Origin: DSPP01 sp964607165
Lineage (GTDB): Bacteria > Zixibacteria > MSB-5A5 > DSPP01
Reading direction: 5' to 3'
Length of the DNA stretch: 64,000 bases
Assembly: GCA_964607165.1 (NCBI GenBank)
Contig: CAZSIT010000006.1
Span: 1-64,000, forward strand
Each line of letters opens with the position of its first letter. Position 1 is the first letter of the stretch. This document shows positions 16,574 to 25,399 of this stretch, piece by piece. A model generated the notes under the pieces. That model did not search any database, was not told where the DNA came from, and saw nothing but the letters and a program-made list of their open reading frames with translations. Position numbers and translations under genes: made by a program.

Positions 16574-19552
16574 ATGACATCGAAAGCGTCTTTAATTCTC
16601 TTTTCTGCTCTGGTTTGGGTAATTCCTGCCTTCACCCAAGCCGCCATTCCCGACCCAAGAGATTCGGTTATCGTCGAGCAGAAAGTCGTGGCTCCGGTTT
16701 TTGGCGCTTGCGCTTCTGCGCCGATAAAGGTGCGCGTTTGGGTCACGAACAAAGACAGCCTGGCTAATGTTACTTTTCCTTTAGAGGAAAAAAGCATTTC
16801 CGGCGGTGCTTACGCTATCATATCCCGTCCAGCTAATTGCTCGTCTGCTCGAACCAGTTCGACGGTGTTTGACTTTCTTTACCCGCCTGGACCCGGGACT
16901 GCACGCTTTCCTACCCGGGTCCCCAGTTTCAGTGGTTACCACAGCAACTCGCCAGATACATTTATGTTCACAGGCACTTGCGACCCTACAGATGACGATA
17001 CCAAATTGCCACCTAACTTAACCCGCGCAGCACTGTTGGATATCAAATTTGATAGTGTTACCGGTTTAGGCCAATTCCAAATCGACTCAACCAAGGTCCT
17101 GGGGAACACCTTACAGTTCGTAAGCACGTCGGGGAACGCAATTTTTGTCAACTTCGTCACAGGGATTATCGCCAGCTGTGTTCCACATCAGCCCTTTAAT
17201 AATTGTCAAGGTGCTAGTTCCAGTGTGTTATATGGACGGCCCTTCAATTACGTTTTCGCTTTGGGGGATGTGCCAGGGACATATTCAGTAGTCTCCGGCC
17301 CAGGAACGATTGATGTCACCGGCTACTATACTTTTGCCGGTCAGTGCCCCCTGGATTTGGGCGGCATTCCGGTAACGGTTCGGTTTACCAGTAATACCCC
17401 ACCCGGAGAGTGTGGTAGCGGGTCCGGCGATTGTCAATTCACAATCAAAGTGGTCGACAACCCGCCAGTCTGTTCACCCAACCAACCAAATATCACCGTT
17501 CCTCACGGTACTTTGGCCCAAAACATCATTACCGCTACAGACCCAGACTCGGGAGATGGGACAATAATCTCTCAATCAAGTGGCCCGGGGGCGGTCGTGG
17601 ATAATGTGAATGGAACCGCTGACTGGAACTATCAGACTTCCTGCGAGGACGTGGGGCGCTCTCCACAAGAAGTGAATTTTTTGGTCAGGGATAAATTTGG
17701 CTCCTGCAATCCCGGCCCTTCTACCGCCGCCTGTCTTTTCTTTTTGGTTGTTACTAACGCTTCGCCGAGTATAACCAACTGCCCTTCAGAAACGATTTCT
17801 TTGCGGGGCGGTGAGCCGTTTAGTTTGGATTTGAACGCAACCGACACCGACCCGGGTGACAGCGATATAGATAATCATTTCTTTTTGAAAAGCGGCCCGG
17901 CCGGGTTAACCGTTTCACCATCCGGCGTAGTAAATTGGACACCAGATCTCACTCAAACCGATACCTGCGCGGTCATTGGCGTAAGCGATGCCTGTGGAGC
18001 CGCCGACAGCTGTGTAGTCTGCTTCGACGTCGTTTCCGGCCAGAAATTCCGTCTGTGCATTGACGTGGTTCATCCGCGTTTCCAGGGTGGTGATGTTAAC
18101 GTTTACATCAACAACCTGGTGGAAGCCTTCGACCCGGACTGCGACACCGCCCACGGCGGCAGCGGCTGTGTGGGCGGCTTCTCCTTCCTGCTTACCTACG
18201 ACTGTTCCTGCCTGCAGTTTATCAGCGCGTCCAAGGGACAGTTGTTGATCGACCAGCGCTGGGAGTTCTTCACCTACCGCTTCGGCGCTTTGGGCAACGG
18301 CAACTGCGGTTCCGGCTGTCCAACCTGTCTGATTCGGATTGTGGCGATTGCCGATATCAACAACAGCAATATTCATCCGGTACCTTGCCCGCGCCCGAAC
18401 CAGGGTCAGTGGGTGTGCTTGAAGTTCCGCACCTCCTCTGATTTGCGGTTGGCCGGGCTCTGCTGCCCGATTAACTGGTACTGGCTGGATTGCACGGACA
18501 ACACTGTTTCGGATGCCACCGGCAATTGCCTCTGGATTGCCTGCGCGATTTTGAACACGGACGGGGATACCTTACCCCTGCCGACCGAACCGGTCAACGT
18601 GTACAACTGCAGATTCAATTCGGGTGGCGAAAACAAGCCGACTCCGAAGCCGTTCATCATCTTCTGCAACGGCCAGATTTGTCTGCCGCCTTTGGAGTCC
18701 TTGGACGACCGCGGAGACATCAACCTGAACGGTTTGGCCAACGAGATTGCCGACGCGGTCTTGTTTGAAAGCTACTTCACCTATGGTACCAGCGTGTTTG
18801 TAATCAACGTGGCCGGCCAGACCGCCGCTACCGACATCAACAGCGACGGCCGTCCTTTGACGATAGCCGACCTGGTGGCTCTGACTCGCATCATCACCGG
18901 CGACGCCAACCCGCTGCCCAAAGCCAACGCCGGTGCTGCTTCTGTTGACCTAAACTGGAGTTCAGACGGCAAGGAGTTGAAGTTTACCACTTCCAGCACT
19001 TCCGAGATAGGCGGCCTCTTCGTACGCTTTAAATACAGCGGCGACGCCTCCGAACAAAACCAATCGGCTTTGGACAATTCTATGAAGCTTAAGGCCGGCG
19101 TGGCGGAAGGCGAATTAAGAGTATTGATTAACTCCGATGTCAGGGGAGGTATGATTCCGGCCGGAAAAGCCACCTTTACTGTGGCGATAGAAGGAGAAGT
19201 GGAGTTTGTAGAAGCTCAAGCTTCCAACTATCAAGGCCAGAGCCTGCCGGTGGTAAACAAAAAGGCGGCTTTGCCCACTTCATTCGCTTTAAGCCAGAAC
19301 TATCCTAATCCGTTCAATCCGAAGACCAACTTTGTGCTCTCCTTGCCGGTGGCCAGCCGTTACAAGGTAACCATTTACAACCTGCTGGGCGAAGCGGTGC
19401 GCACCTTCGAAGGTGATGCTGCGGCCGGCAACAAGGTCATTACCTGGGATGCCACCGACCGCAACGGAAACACGGTTTCTTCGGGAATTTACTTCTACAA
19501 GGCGGTAGCCGGACAGTTTGTCGACAAGAAGAAAATGATTTTGATGAGGTAA
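16574..19552 (+). CDS. Secreted cohesin-like/dockerin-like protein, paralogue of the HYR giant
   Basis: 992 residues from the ATG at 16574 (MTSKASLILFSALVWVIPAF, a clear signal peptide). The longer open frame upstream passes through the terminator and is unlikely to be used. The N-terminal half has an unassigned cohesin-like region and two cadherin/Ig-like domains (NITVPHGTLAQNIITATDPD, and SLDLNATDTDPGDSD). From about residue 490 it follows the giant protein closely: cohesin-like domain, dockerin-like segment (DINSDGRPLTIADLV), beta-sandwich and an NYPNPFNP tail ending KKKMILMR. A 96-base stretch is identical between the two genes. It probably shares export and sorting with its neighbour. 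Confidence 0.9.
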   Translation: MTSKASLILFSALVWVIPAFTQAAIPDPRDSVIVEQKVVAPVFGACASAPIKVRVWVTNKDSLANVTFPLEEKSISGGAYAIISRPANCSSARTSSTVFDFLYPPGPGTARFPTRVPSFSGYHSNSPDTFMFTGTCDPTDDDTKLPPNLTRAALLDIKFDSVTGLGQFQIDSTKVLGNTLQFVSTSGNAIFVNFVTGIIASCVPHQPFNNCQGASSSVLYGRPFNYVFALGDVPGTYSVVSGPGTIDVTGYYTFAGQCPLDLGGIPVTVRFTSNTPPGECGSGSGDCQFTIKVVDNPPVCSPNQPNITVPHGTLAQNIITATDPDSGDGTIISQSSGPGAVVDNVNGTADWNYQTSCEDVGRSPQEVNFLVRDKFGSCNPGPSTAACLFFLVVTNASPSITNCPSETISLRGGEPFSLDLNATDTDPGDSDIDNHFFLKSGPAGLTVSPSGVVNWTPDLTQTDTCAVIGVSDACGAADSCVVCFDVVSGQKFRLCIDVVHPRFQGGDVNVYINNLVEAFDPDCDTAHGGSGCVGGFSFLLTYDCSCLQFISASKGQLLIDQRWEFFTYRFGALGNGNCGSGCPTCLIRIVAIADINNSNIHPVPCPRPNQGQWVCLKFRTSSDLRLAGLCCPINWYWLDCTDNTVSDATGNCLWIACAILNTDGDTLPLPTEPVNVYNCRFNSGGENKPTPKPFIIFCNGQICLPPLESLDDRGDINLNGLANEIADAVLFESYFTYGTSVFVINVAGQTAATDINSDGRPLTIADLVALTRIITGDANPLPKANAGAASVDLNWSSDGKELKFTTSSTSEIGGLFVRFKYSGDASEQNQSALDNSMKLKAGVAEGELRVLINSDVRGGMIPAGKATFTVAIEGEVEFVEAQASNYQGQSLPVVNKKAALPTSFALSQNYPNPFNPKTNFVLSLPVASRYKVTIYNLLGEAVRTFEGDAAAGNKVITWDATDRNGNTVSSGIYFYKAVAGQFVDKKKMILMR

Positions 19553-19604
19553 CATTAGGAATAGTATGAGGTTAGAAAATATTCTGTTTAAAGCCGCTTT
19601 TTTA

Positions 19605-19633
19605 TTGACATTTAATTGGGCAGGCAGTATACT
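19605..19633 (+). promoter_or_regulatory. Strong sigma70-type promoter
   Basis: TTGACA (19605-19610), a 17-base spacer and TATACT (19628-19633) stand 51 bases before the ATG at 19684. GGAGG precedes that ATG by 5 bases. Confidence 0.85.
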
Positions 19634-19683
19634 TAGGGTGGCATCCAGAGGGTGGGAGGCCGGTAAGGAAGTTGGAGGTTGAT

Positions 19684-21081
19684 ATGAAATTGTCTTATCT
19701 TCGCCAAACCGCCCTAAAAATCGCCAAAAAAATCTCATTCTTAATTTTTGCTATCCTTTTGCCTGCTTTGGCTTCCGCCCAGCCACCCCCATCGCTGACC
19801 GATTCGCTGATTCTCGACTGGTGGATATTCGTTCCTGCCGGTCAAACGACCGTCTCGGTCCAAATTTCTTTGACCAATTCCGTGCCGATTTCCGGCATAA
19901 CCGGACGAATGGTTTTTGACAACGGTATTTTATCCCCGATAATCGATTCCATTTCCGGCTTTGTTTCGGCAGAACGGGTTGGGCGAGGGATGGCACTCTC
20001 AAATTTCGCTGCCAGGTCACCCCAGCCGGGTGTAATTACTTTCCTTATGCTCACCAATTTTTTCCCAATAGAGAAAATCGAGCCGGGCAGTGGCCCCGTC
20101 TGCCGGATTAATTTCAACGTCCTCACCGCCAGCGATACCACTACCTGCGTGTATTTTGAAAATGATCCCGATCCGATTGGCATCAGAAACCAGCTTTCTG
20201 ACGCCAACGGCTATATCGTTATCCCCTCCCTCCAACCGGGAAGTTTGGTAATCGGGATAGGTAGTCCGACCGGCAGTTGCTTTCCAGTCGAACCAATTGA
20301 CAACACCGGCGATTTGAACTTGAATGGATTGCCATACGAAATCGGCGATTTTGTAACGTTTGAAAATTACTTTATATATGGGGATGCAGTTTTTAACATA
20401 AACCCAACCGAGCAAGCTCTTGCTTCCGACGTTAACCGGGACGGCCTACTGCTGCGCGTTGCCGACCTGGTCTTTTTGGAACGAGTCATTCTCGGCGAGA
20501 TTAATCCCCTCCCGGCACAAACTATTGCATCGGTTTCGGACACGGCTCAATTCGAAATAGTCCAAACCTCCGACCAATTGGTTCTTTCCTACGCCTCCCC
20601 AATCGATTTGAGCGGCTTTTTCCTGCGCCTGACGTTCCTTGGCACGGCTGGAGACCCAATCCGCCTGGACTCGTCTCCCAATATGGATTTTGGCAGCCAA
20701 ATATATCCCGGCGAACTGCGCTTCCTTTTGGTTTCTTCCCTTCAAACCCCTTTGGGGAAAATTCCCGCGGGCAGCGGGCCTTTGCTTTCCATCCCGTTTA
20801 ACGGCAATTTAAGAGGCGTTGAAATACAAGCTTCGACCACGGAAGGGGAGGAAGTGGCAACCACCGGCTCCTATCCCATCGACAGCCGCGGGGACCTGAA
20901 TGCCGACGGGCTTCTTACCCCCTCCGACGTCGTATCGGAGCTTAATTGTGCACTTGTATCCGCTTTGAATTGTCCTCTTTCCCTGACGGATTTGACCTGT
21001 GATGGAATGCTCACCACCTCTGATGTAGTCCTTATCTTGAACGCGACATTCTTAGGAGAAACTCTACCTCAATGTCCTTGA
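19684..21081 (+). CDS. Secreted cohesin-like protein with two dockerin-like segments
   Basis: 465 residues. The signal peptide is at about 12-32 (ISFLIFAILLPALASA). Residues about 45-190 look like a cohesin-type beta-sandwich (VSVQISLTNSVPISGITGRM...GSGPVCRINFNV). The first dockerin-like segment is GDLNLNGLPYEIGDFVTFE...DVNRDGLLLRVADLVFLE, the same arrangement as in the two large proteins upstream. After a second beta-sandwich, the C-terminus is a classical paired dockerin (GDLNADGLLTPSDVV and DLTCDGMLTTSDVV). The ATG at 19684 is preceded by GGAGG; an in-frame ATG lies 12 bases further up. It has its own promoter. It has no FlgD-like tail, so retention at the surface may depend on the dockerin (inference). 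Confidence 0.87.
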   Translation: MKLSYLRQTALKIAKKISFLIFAILLPALASAQPPPSLTDSLILDWWIFVPAGQTTVSVQISLTNSVPISGITGRMVFDNGILSPIIDSISGFVSAERVGRGMALSNFAARSPQPGVITFLMLTNFFPIEKIEPGSGPVCRINFNVLTASDTTTCVYFENDPDPIGIRNQLSDANGYIVIPSLQPGSLVIGIGSPTGSCFPVEPIDNTGDLNLNGLPYEIGDFVTFENYFIYGDAVFNINPTEQALASDVNRDGLLLRVADLVFLERVILGEINPLPAQTIASVSDTAQFEIVQTSDQLVLSYASPIDLSGFFLRLTFLGTAGDPIRLDSSPNMDFGSQIYPGELRFLLVSSLQTPLGKIPAGSGPLLSIPFNGNLRGVEIQASTTEGEEVATTGSYPIDSRGDLNADGLLTPSDVVSELNCALVSALNCPLSLTDLTCDGMLTTSDVVLILNATFLGETLPQCP

Positions 21082-21379
21082 TTTCGGTTTAGAGAAAAAC
21101 CAGCAAAAGCGGAAAACGCAATCTCTGCGAGCCGCTCTTCGTTGTTGGCCAAACAGTTAACCCTTTTTCGACTTTGACTAAAATAATCCTTCGCAATTGT
21201 TGCGAAAATTCTTAACGATTAACAAAATCCGCCTTTGGAGAACCTATTGTAATTCAATAGGTTAAATTAAATTTGTTCAGGCGGTAAAATCGGCACACTT
21301 CTTGATGTTTTATTCAGTTGGCCAACCAGCTTCCTTCACCAAGGTTTTGGTTTGCGCTAGTAAAAGGGGTTTTTGTAAT
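21082..21379. other. Intergenic region with two inverted repeats
   Basis: It has no gene. TTCGCAA-TTG-TTGCGAA (21190-21206) and AACCTATTG-TAATT-CAATAGGTT (21241-21263) are perfect inverted repeats. Neither is followed by a T-run, so they look more like binding sites or RNA hairpins than terminators. Confidence 0.6.
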
Positions 21380-21409
21380 AAAAGTCCCGCCAAAAAGCGG
21401 GACTTTTTT
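21380..21409 (+). terminator. Intrinsic terminator before the cobalamin operon
   Basis: An 11-bp stem AAAAGTCCCGC / GCGGGACTTTT with a CAAAAA loop and a T-run. It insulates the B12 operon promoter that starts 2 bases later. Confidence 0.85.
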
Positions 21410-21410
21410 A

Positions 21411-21439
21411 TTGACAAAAAACTTAAAATCGAATAGATT
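21411..21439 (+). promoter_or_regulatory. Sigma70-type promoter of the cobalamin operon
   Basis: TTGACA (21411-21416), a 17-base spacer and TAGATT (21434-21439). The transcript would begin at the 5' edge of the riboswitch. Confidence 0.8.
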
Positions 21440-21606
21440 GACGGTTGCAAAAGTTTCGGCGCTCGTCGAGCTTAATAGGGAAGGCGGTTAAAATCCGCCG
21501 CAGCCCCGCTACTGTAAGCAGCCGAGCCCGCCGCAAAAAGCCACTGTCCGCCGGAGGCGGATGGGAAGGCGCGGCGGGTTGCTGTAAGCCAGGAGACCTG
21601 CCGGAA
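21440..21606 (+). ncRNA. Cobalamin riboswitch
   Basis: It contains the hallmark core elements in order: TAATAGGGAA, then GCAGCCCCCGCTACTGTAA-like sequence (here GCAGCCCCGCTACTGTAAGC, 21510-21529), a variable P6-type stem, and the B12 box GCCAGGAGACCTGCC (21588-21602). It lies in the leader of a TonB-dependent receptor gene, the typical position for repression by adenosylcobalamin or related cobalamins. Confidence 0.95.
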
Positions 21607-21619
21607 CAAGAACCATAAA

Positions 21620-21635
21620 CCTTCGCGGGAAGGAG
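21620..21635 (+). promoter_or_regulatory. Hairpin that can sequester the ribosome site
   Basis: CCTTC-GCGG-GAAGG (21620-21633) pairs over the AAGGAG in front of the ATG at 21637. It stands where the regulatory hairpin (loop pairing with L5) of cobalamin riboswitches is found. Confidence 0.6.
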
Positions 21636-21636
21636 A

Positions 21637-23832
21637 ATGGAAAGTCTATTCTCGCCCAAGGCGGGAATTTTTTTTCGCCTTCGGGAAACAGTCAAACTCC
21701 TCGTCGCCCTATTGGTGGGGACATCTGTTCCTTTATGGGCGGAATCTAACCTTAAAATCTCCGGTCAAATTTTTGATCGTAACACTGGGCAGCCCTTAGG
21801 CAGTGTTACCGTCAGAATCATTGAAAGCGGAAATCAAACAAGCACCGATATGCAAGGGAGGTTTACCTTTTACGATTTGCCAGAAGGAAAGTATCGCCTT
21901 GTTTCTAATCCTCCCTCCTATCGTGCTGAAACACTCACTGTAAAAGTTTCCACCGCCGGAACAGCTGAAATAGCGTTTTGGCTCGAACCGGAGCCAATAA
22001 CCGGCCCACCCACAATAGTGACGGCTGACATTACAACCGAGGCAGCTTTGGAACCGAGCTTAGTTTTCACGCGCTCGGATATGGAGAAATCGAAAAATCT
22101 TTCGATTGCACAATTTCTTTCACATCAGCCCGGGTTGGACATAAAAACGGGCGGAGTTTACGGCTCGACGGAAGAGGTGACCATTCGAGGCGGCGCCGCC
22201 AATCAGACGCTGGTGCTTTTCGATGGCCGGCCTTTAAACTCCAATCTGGGCGGAACGGCCGATTTAAGCTTCGTCAGACTGGCTAATCTCGAAAGAATCG
22301 AGGTGTACAAAGGAAGCCAAACGGCGCGTTTTGGGCCGGATGCAGTCGCCGGTGTTGTTATTTTAACTTCCAGAAAGCCGAATCCCCAAGAGCATTTGAC
22401 TCCACAAATTTCCTATGAAAAAGGAAGTTTTGGATACCAATCAACAAACTTTGAATCGAATCTTGCTTTCGTACCAAACGCATCCGCCAACATCTTTTAT
22501 CAAAATCTTTCTAACCGAGGCGATTTTACTTATGCAGATAAAAACGGTGATTATGAGAGGGTGAACAGCTACGTTTGGACCAACCGGGCAAATGGAAAAT
22601 TAAGCTATGGAAATTTTGAAACCGCTTTTTTCTGGGCTAAAGCCCGGCGCGGGCTTCCGGGAGCGCTGCTCCAGCTTACGCCAAACGCCCAAGAAAAAGA
22701 TGAACGATTTGGAATAACCTTAAACCGGAAGCTGTATTCAAACAGGGGGTGGTTTTTTGAGCCTTCAGCGAGCTGGGATAAACTTACCCAAAGCTTCAAA
22801 TTACCTGATGGATTTGTAAAAACTGACACTCGTTATAAAACTGAAAAAAGAAAGCTGGAGACGGGTGCGGGAAAACGTTTGACAAACCAAAAGTATCAAA
22901 TCAGTTTTGATTTTCTCGAAAGCTCTTTAAAAGGAGAGGATTTTATCCGACCCAGTCAAAGCCTGGGAAAGACCATTCGTCGTTCGGGTGGCCTTTCCGC
23001 GGCCTTCGACCGGCAAGTGCCGTTCAAAGGCCATTTGTCGGCCAGCGCCTCGGGCGCGTCGAGAATGGATTGGACCGACTTCACAAAGCCGGCTTACTCT
23101 CCCCTTCTTTCGGCCGCTTTGAATTATGACAAGAAAATCAAAACGAGAGTTTTTGGCTCCTGGGGTAAAAGCTTCCGGCTGCCGACTTTAGACGCGCTAT
23201 TCTGGAAAGAGGATGTTTTTGCCGCCGGCAACCCGGCCCTTCTTCCCGAGCGCGCAGAAAGCCGGGAAACGGGTTATCGAATTACTTTCCCAATCCTTGG
23301 AAAATTGAACTGGGAACAAAATTTCTTTCATAACGACCTGAAGAATCTAATTATCTGGCAAAGACGGTTTGACGGGAAGTTCATCCCTCAAAACATTTCC
23401 AAGGCCAAAATTTTTGGCCGGGAGGAAAAGGCGCTCTGGCAGCTCTCCAAAATTCTTGAACTGGAATTCAACCATACCCAAACCGAGCCAATAAACGAGG
23501 AGGATTTTGTTCTGCATCAAGGAAAACAATTGGTGTTTCGACCGCGACATATTTACAATGCGCGTATTGCCGCCAGCTACAAAATTGCCACTTTAAATCT
23601 AACTGGCCGTTGGGTAAGCAAGCGATTCACCCGGGCTGAAAACACAAAATATTTGCCACCTTATGAAACCTACGACGCCTTCTTTGCATTAGCTCCAAAA
23701 CTCCGGAAATTCAACTGGAACTTTTCTTTAGCCATCGAAAACTTTACAGGCAGACAGTATGAAATTTTAGAACGTTACCCGGTGCCGTGGCGCAGTTTCA
23801 AATTTTCGCTGGAAATCAAATGGAGGGATTAA
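21637..23832 (+). CDS. TonB-dependent outer-membrane receptor, probably for cobalamin (BtuB-like)
   Basis: 731 residues. A signal peptide (TVKLLVALLVGTSVPLWA) is followed by a carboxypeptidase-regulatory-like domain (about 35-115, GQIFDRNTGQPLGSVTVRI). The plug domain (about 145-245) contains FLSHQPGLDIKTGGVYG, TIRGGAANQTLVLFDGRPLN and ARFGPDAVAGVVILTSR. A 22-strand-type barrel runs to the C-terminus, which ends in aromatic-alternating strands (SFKFSLEIKWRD). The riboswitch upstream supports a cobalamin substrate. The start ATG lies only 1-2 bases after AAGGAG, and a terminator-like hairpin covers codons 4-13. It starts a four-gene operon. Confidence 0.93.
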   Translation: MESLFSPKAGIFFRLRETVKLLVALLVGTSVPLWAESNLKISGQIFDRNTGQPLGSVTVRIIESGNQTSTDMQGRFTFYDLPEGKYRLVSNPPSYRAETLTVKVSTAGTAEIAFWLEPEPITGPPTIVTADITTEAALEPSLVFTRSDMEKSKNLSIAQFLSHQPGLDIKTGGVYGSTEEVTIRGGAANQTLVLFDGRPLNSNLGGTADLSFVRLANLERIEVYKGSQTARFGPDAVAGVVILTSRKPNPQEHLTPQISYEKGSFGYQSTNFESNLAFVPNASANIFYQNLSNRGDFTYADKNGDYERVNSYVWTNRANGKLSYGNFETAFFWAKARRGLPGALLQLTPNAQEKDERFGITLNRKLYSNRGWFFEPSASWDKLTQSFKLPDGFVKTDTRYKTEKRKLETGAGKRLTNQKYQISFDFLESSLKGEDFIRPSQSLGKTIRRSGGLSAAFDRQVPFKGHLSASASGASRMDWTDFTKPAYSPLLSAALNYDKKIKTRVFGSWGKSFRLPTLDALFWKEDVFAAGNPALLPERAESRETGYRITFPILGKLNWEQNFFHNDLKNLIIWQRRFDGKFIPQNISKAKIFGREEKALWQLSKILELEFNHTQTEPINEEDFVLHQGKQLVFRPRHIYNARIAASYKIATLNLTGRWVSKRFTRAENTKYLPPYETYDAFFALAPKLRKFNWNFSLAIENFTGRQYEILERYPVPWRSFKFSLEIKWRD
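21648..21675 (+). terminator. Terminator-like hairpin inside the first codons of the receptor gene
   Basis: A 9-bp stem (21648-21656 with 21660-21668, one G-T pair), a CAA loop and seven T's. It could act as a transcriptional expression platform of the cobalamin riboswitch, although it lies within the reading frame. Confidence 0.5.
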
Positions 23833-23836
23833 AACC

Positions 23837-25036
23837 GTGAGAAGATTTTTATCATTGTTTCTATTTATCTTCGTGTTCTTCTGCTATCACCTAATCTCTG
23901 CTCAAAGCGCTCGATTGTGGGTGGTGAATGGTTTGGCAGAAACCGCCAGCCGCGTCATTTTAGATAGCGGAAATGTATCTAACCATATAATTACGCTCGG
24001 TTTGATACCCAACCAAATAGTTTCGGAAGGCAATTTTCTCTTGGCCGTAAACTCCGGCTCCAATAATATTCAGATTTTCAACCGCCACACGCTGGCCGAA
24101 ATCGGAACCGTCGAGCTTGGGGCTAACCGAAATCCCTGGAATTTGGTTATGGCCGATTCGACAATCGGCTATGTGACTAATCTGGTAACCGGAACGGTGT
24201 CTAAGTTCAACCGGTTGAGTAGAACAGTACTGAAAGAGTTTTCGGCGGGTCAATCTCCAGAAGGTATTACTTATGCCAAAGGGAAAATTTGGGTTTGCAA
24301 TACGGCATTTAATCCCAACAATTTTTCATACGGCCAAGGCGAAATAGCGGTAATTGACCCGGTAGCCGATTCTGTCGTGAAGAAAATAAACGTGGGAACC
24401 AATCCACAGGCCATTAAGCAGGCGCCGGATGGAAAACTCATCGCTGTCTGTACGGGAGACTTCGGTTCGGTCAGCGGTACGCTCTATGTTATTGACCCAA
24501 TTACGGAAACCGTAACGGATAGCATTCTGACCGGAGGCACCCCCTCCACCGCTGCGGTCACCCACACCAACATCGCCTATCTGCCGGCGGGCGGTTTTGT
24601 GGGCAGCGGTCTGCTGTTCAAGGTGAACCTGAATACAAAAACGGTTGAACGCGGCCCGGGAAATCCAATTTTGGTGGGAACGGGAGCGACGGATGCCATC
24701 TACGATATTGACAGCAATTATGTTTATGTAGCCTGTTTTTCGGACGGAACGGTAAGAAAAATAAACTCCGCCGACTCGGTGGTAACCAGTTTTTTGGCAG
24801 GCGATGGCCCGGTTTCACTGGATATCGCCTATCCTTTTCCGCTGGGAGACTTGAATGGAGATGGCCTGTCAACCTCCGCCGATGCCGTGATTTTGCTCAA
24901 CTGCGTCTTTTTGGGATGCGCGCCGCCCCCCCGAAATTCCCAAGCCGATGCCAACCGGGACGGCCTTTGGACCTCCGCCGACGTGGTGTGCGAACTAAAT
25001 CACGTTTTTCTGGGAAGCCGATTGCCCTGCCGTTGA
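23837..25036 (+). CDS. Secreted YncE-like beta-propeller protein with dockerin
   Basis: 399 residues starting at GTG, with the receptor's final TGGAGGG as ribosome site. The signal peptide is RRFLSLFLFIFVFFCYHLISA. Residues about 25-330 form a YVTN/YncE-type propeller (repeats such as EIAVIDPVADSVVKKINVG and TLYVIDPITETVTDSIL). The C-terminus is a dockerin-like pair (GDLNGDGLSTSADAVILL and DANRDGLWTSADVVCEL). It lies 4 bases after the receptor gene under the same riboswitch. A dockerin on a B12-locus protein suggests anchoring at the cell surface, close to the receptor (inference). It is not a known BtuF. Confidence 0.85.
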   Translation: MRRFLSLFLFIFVFFCYHLISAQSARLWVVNGLAETASRVILDSGNVSNHIITLGLIPNQIVSEGNFLLAVNSGSNNIQIFNRHTLAEIGTVELGANRNPWNLVMADSTIGYVTNLVTGTVSKFNRLSRTVLKEFSAGQSPEGITYAKGKIWVCNTAFNPNNFSYGQGEIAVIDPVADSVVKKINVGTNPQAIKQAPDGKLIAVCTGDFGSVSGTLYVIDPITETVTDSILTGGTPSTAAVTHTNIAYLPAGGFVGSGLLFKVNLNTKTVERGPGNPILVGTGATDAIYDIDSNYVYVACFSDGTVRKINSADSVVTSFLAGDGPVSLDIAYPFPLGDLNGDGLSTSADAVILLNCVFLGCAPPPRNSQADANRDGLWTSADVVCELNHVFLGSRLPCR

Positions 25037-25048
25037 GAAAGGAGCGAT

Positions 25049-25399
25049 ATGAAAAAACTTTTCCTTATAATTACGATTCTGACCCTAACGATTAGCTGTG
25101 GAACAAAGGAAAAAACAGATACATCCGCGCAGCTTGACACCACCCTGACCGTGAGCTATTTTGGCGCCCAGGGTAAAACGGTGCTCAAACTTCTGGAAAC
25201 TTCTCACAGAATAGAAAAGAAATCTTCCTCTATTGGAAGTTTTGTGGAATCGATAGATGGCGTGAAAAATCGTTCCAATCGTTTTTGGCTCTACTATGTG
25301 AATGGGAAAAAACCGGATGTGGCTTCGGATCGATATACGACTCACACAAACGACACCGTTGAATGGCGTTTTGAAGCCGCGATAAAGGAGGAAAAATGA
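25049..25399 (+). CDS. DUF4430 lipoprotein (transcobalamin C-terminal-like)
   Basis: 116 residues. The lipoprotein signal peptide MKKLFLIITILTLTISCG has a lipobox ending in Cys17. The mature domain matches the DUF4430 pattern: TVLKLLETSHRI, GSFVESIDGVKNRSNRFWLY and YVNGKKPDVASDRYTTHTND. This fold resembles the C-terminal cobalamin-contacting domain of animal transcobalamin and intrinsic factor. Sitting in a B12-riboswitch operon, it is a good candidate for a periplasmic or outer-membrane-tethered cobalamin-binding protein (inference). AAAGGAG precedes the ATG. The stop overlaps the start of the next gene (ATGA). Confidence 0.85.
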   Translation: MKKLFLIITILTLTISCGTKEKTDTSAQLDTTLTVSYFGAQGKTVLKLLETSHRIEKKSSSIGSFVESIDGVKNRSNRFWLYYVNGKKPDVASDRYTTHTNDTVEWRFEAAIKEEK

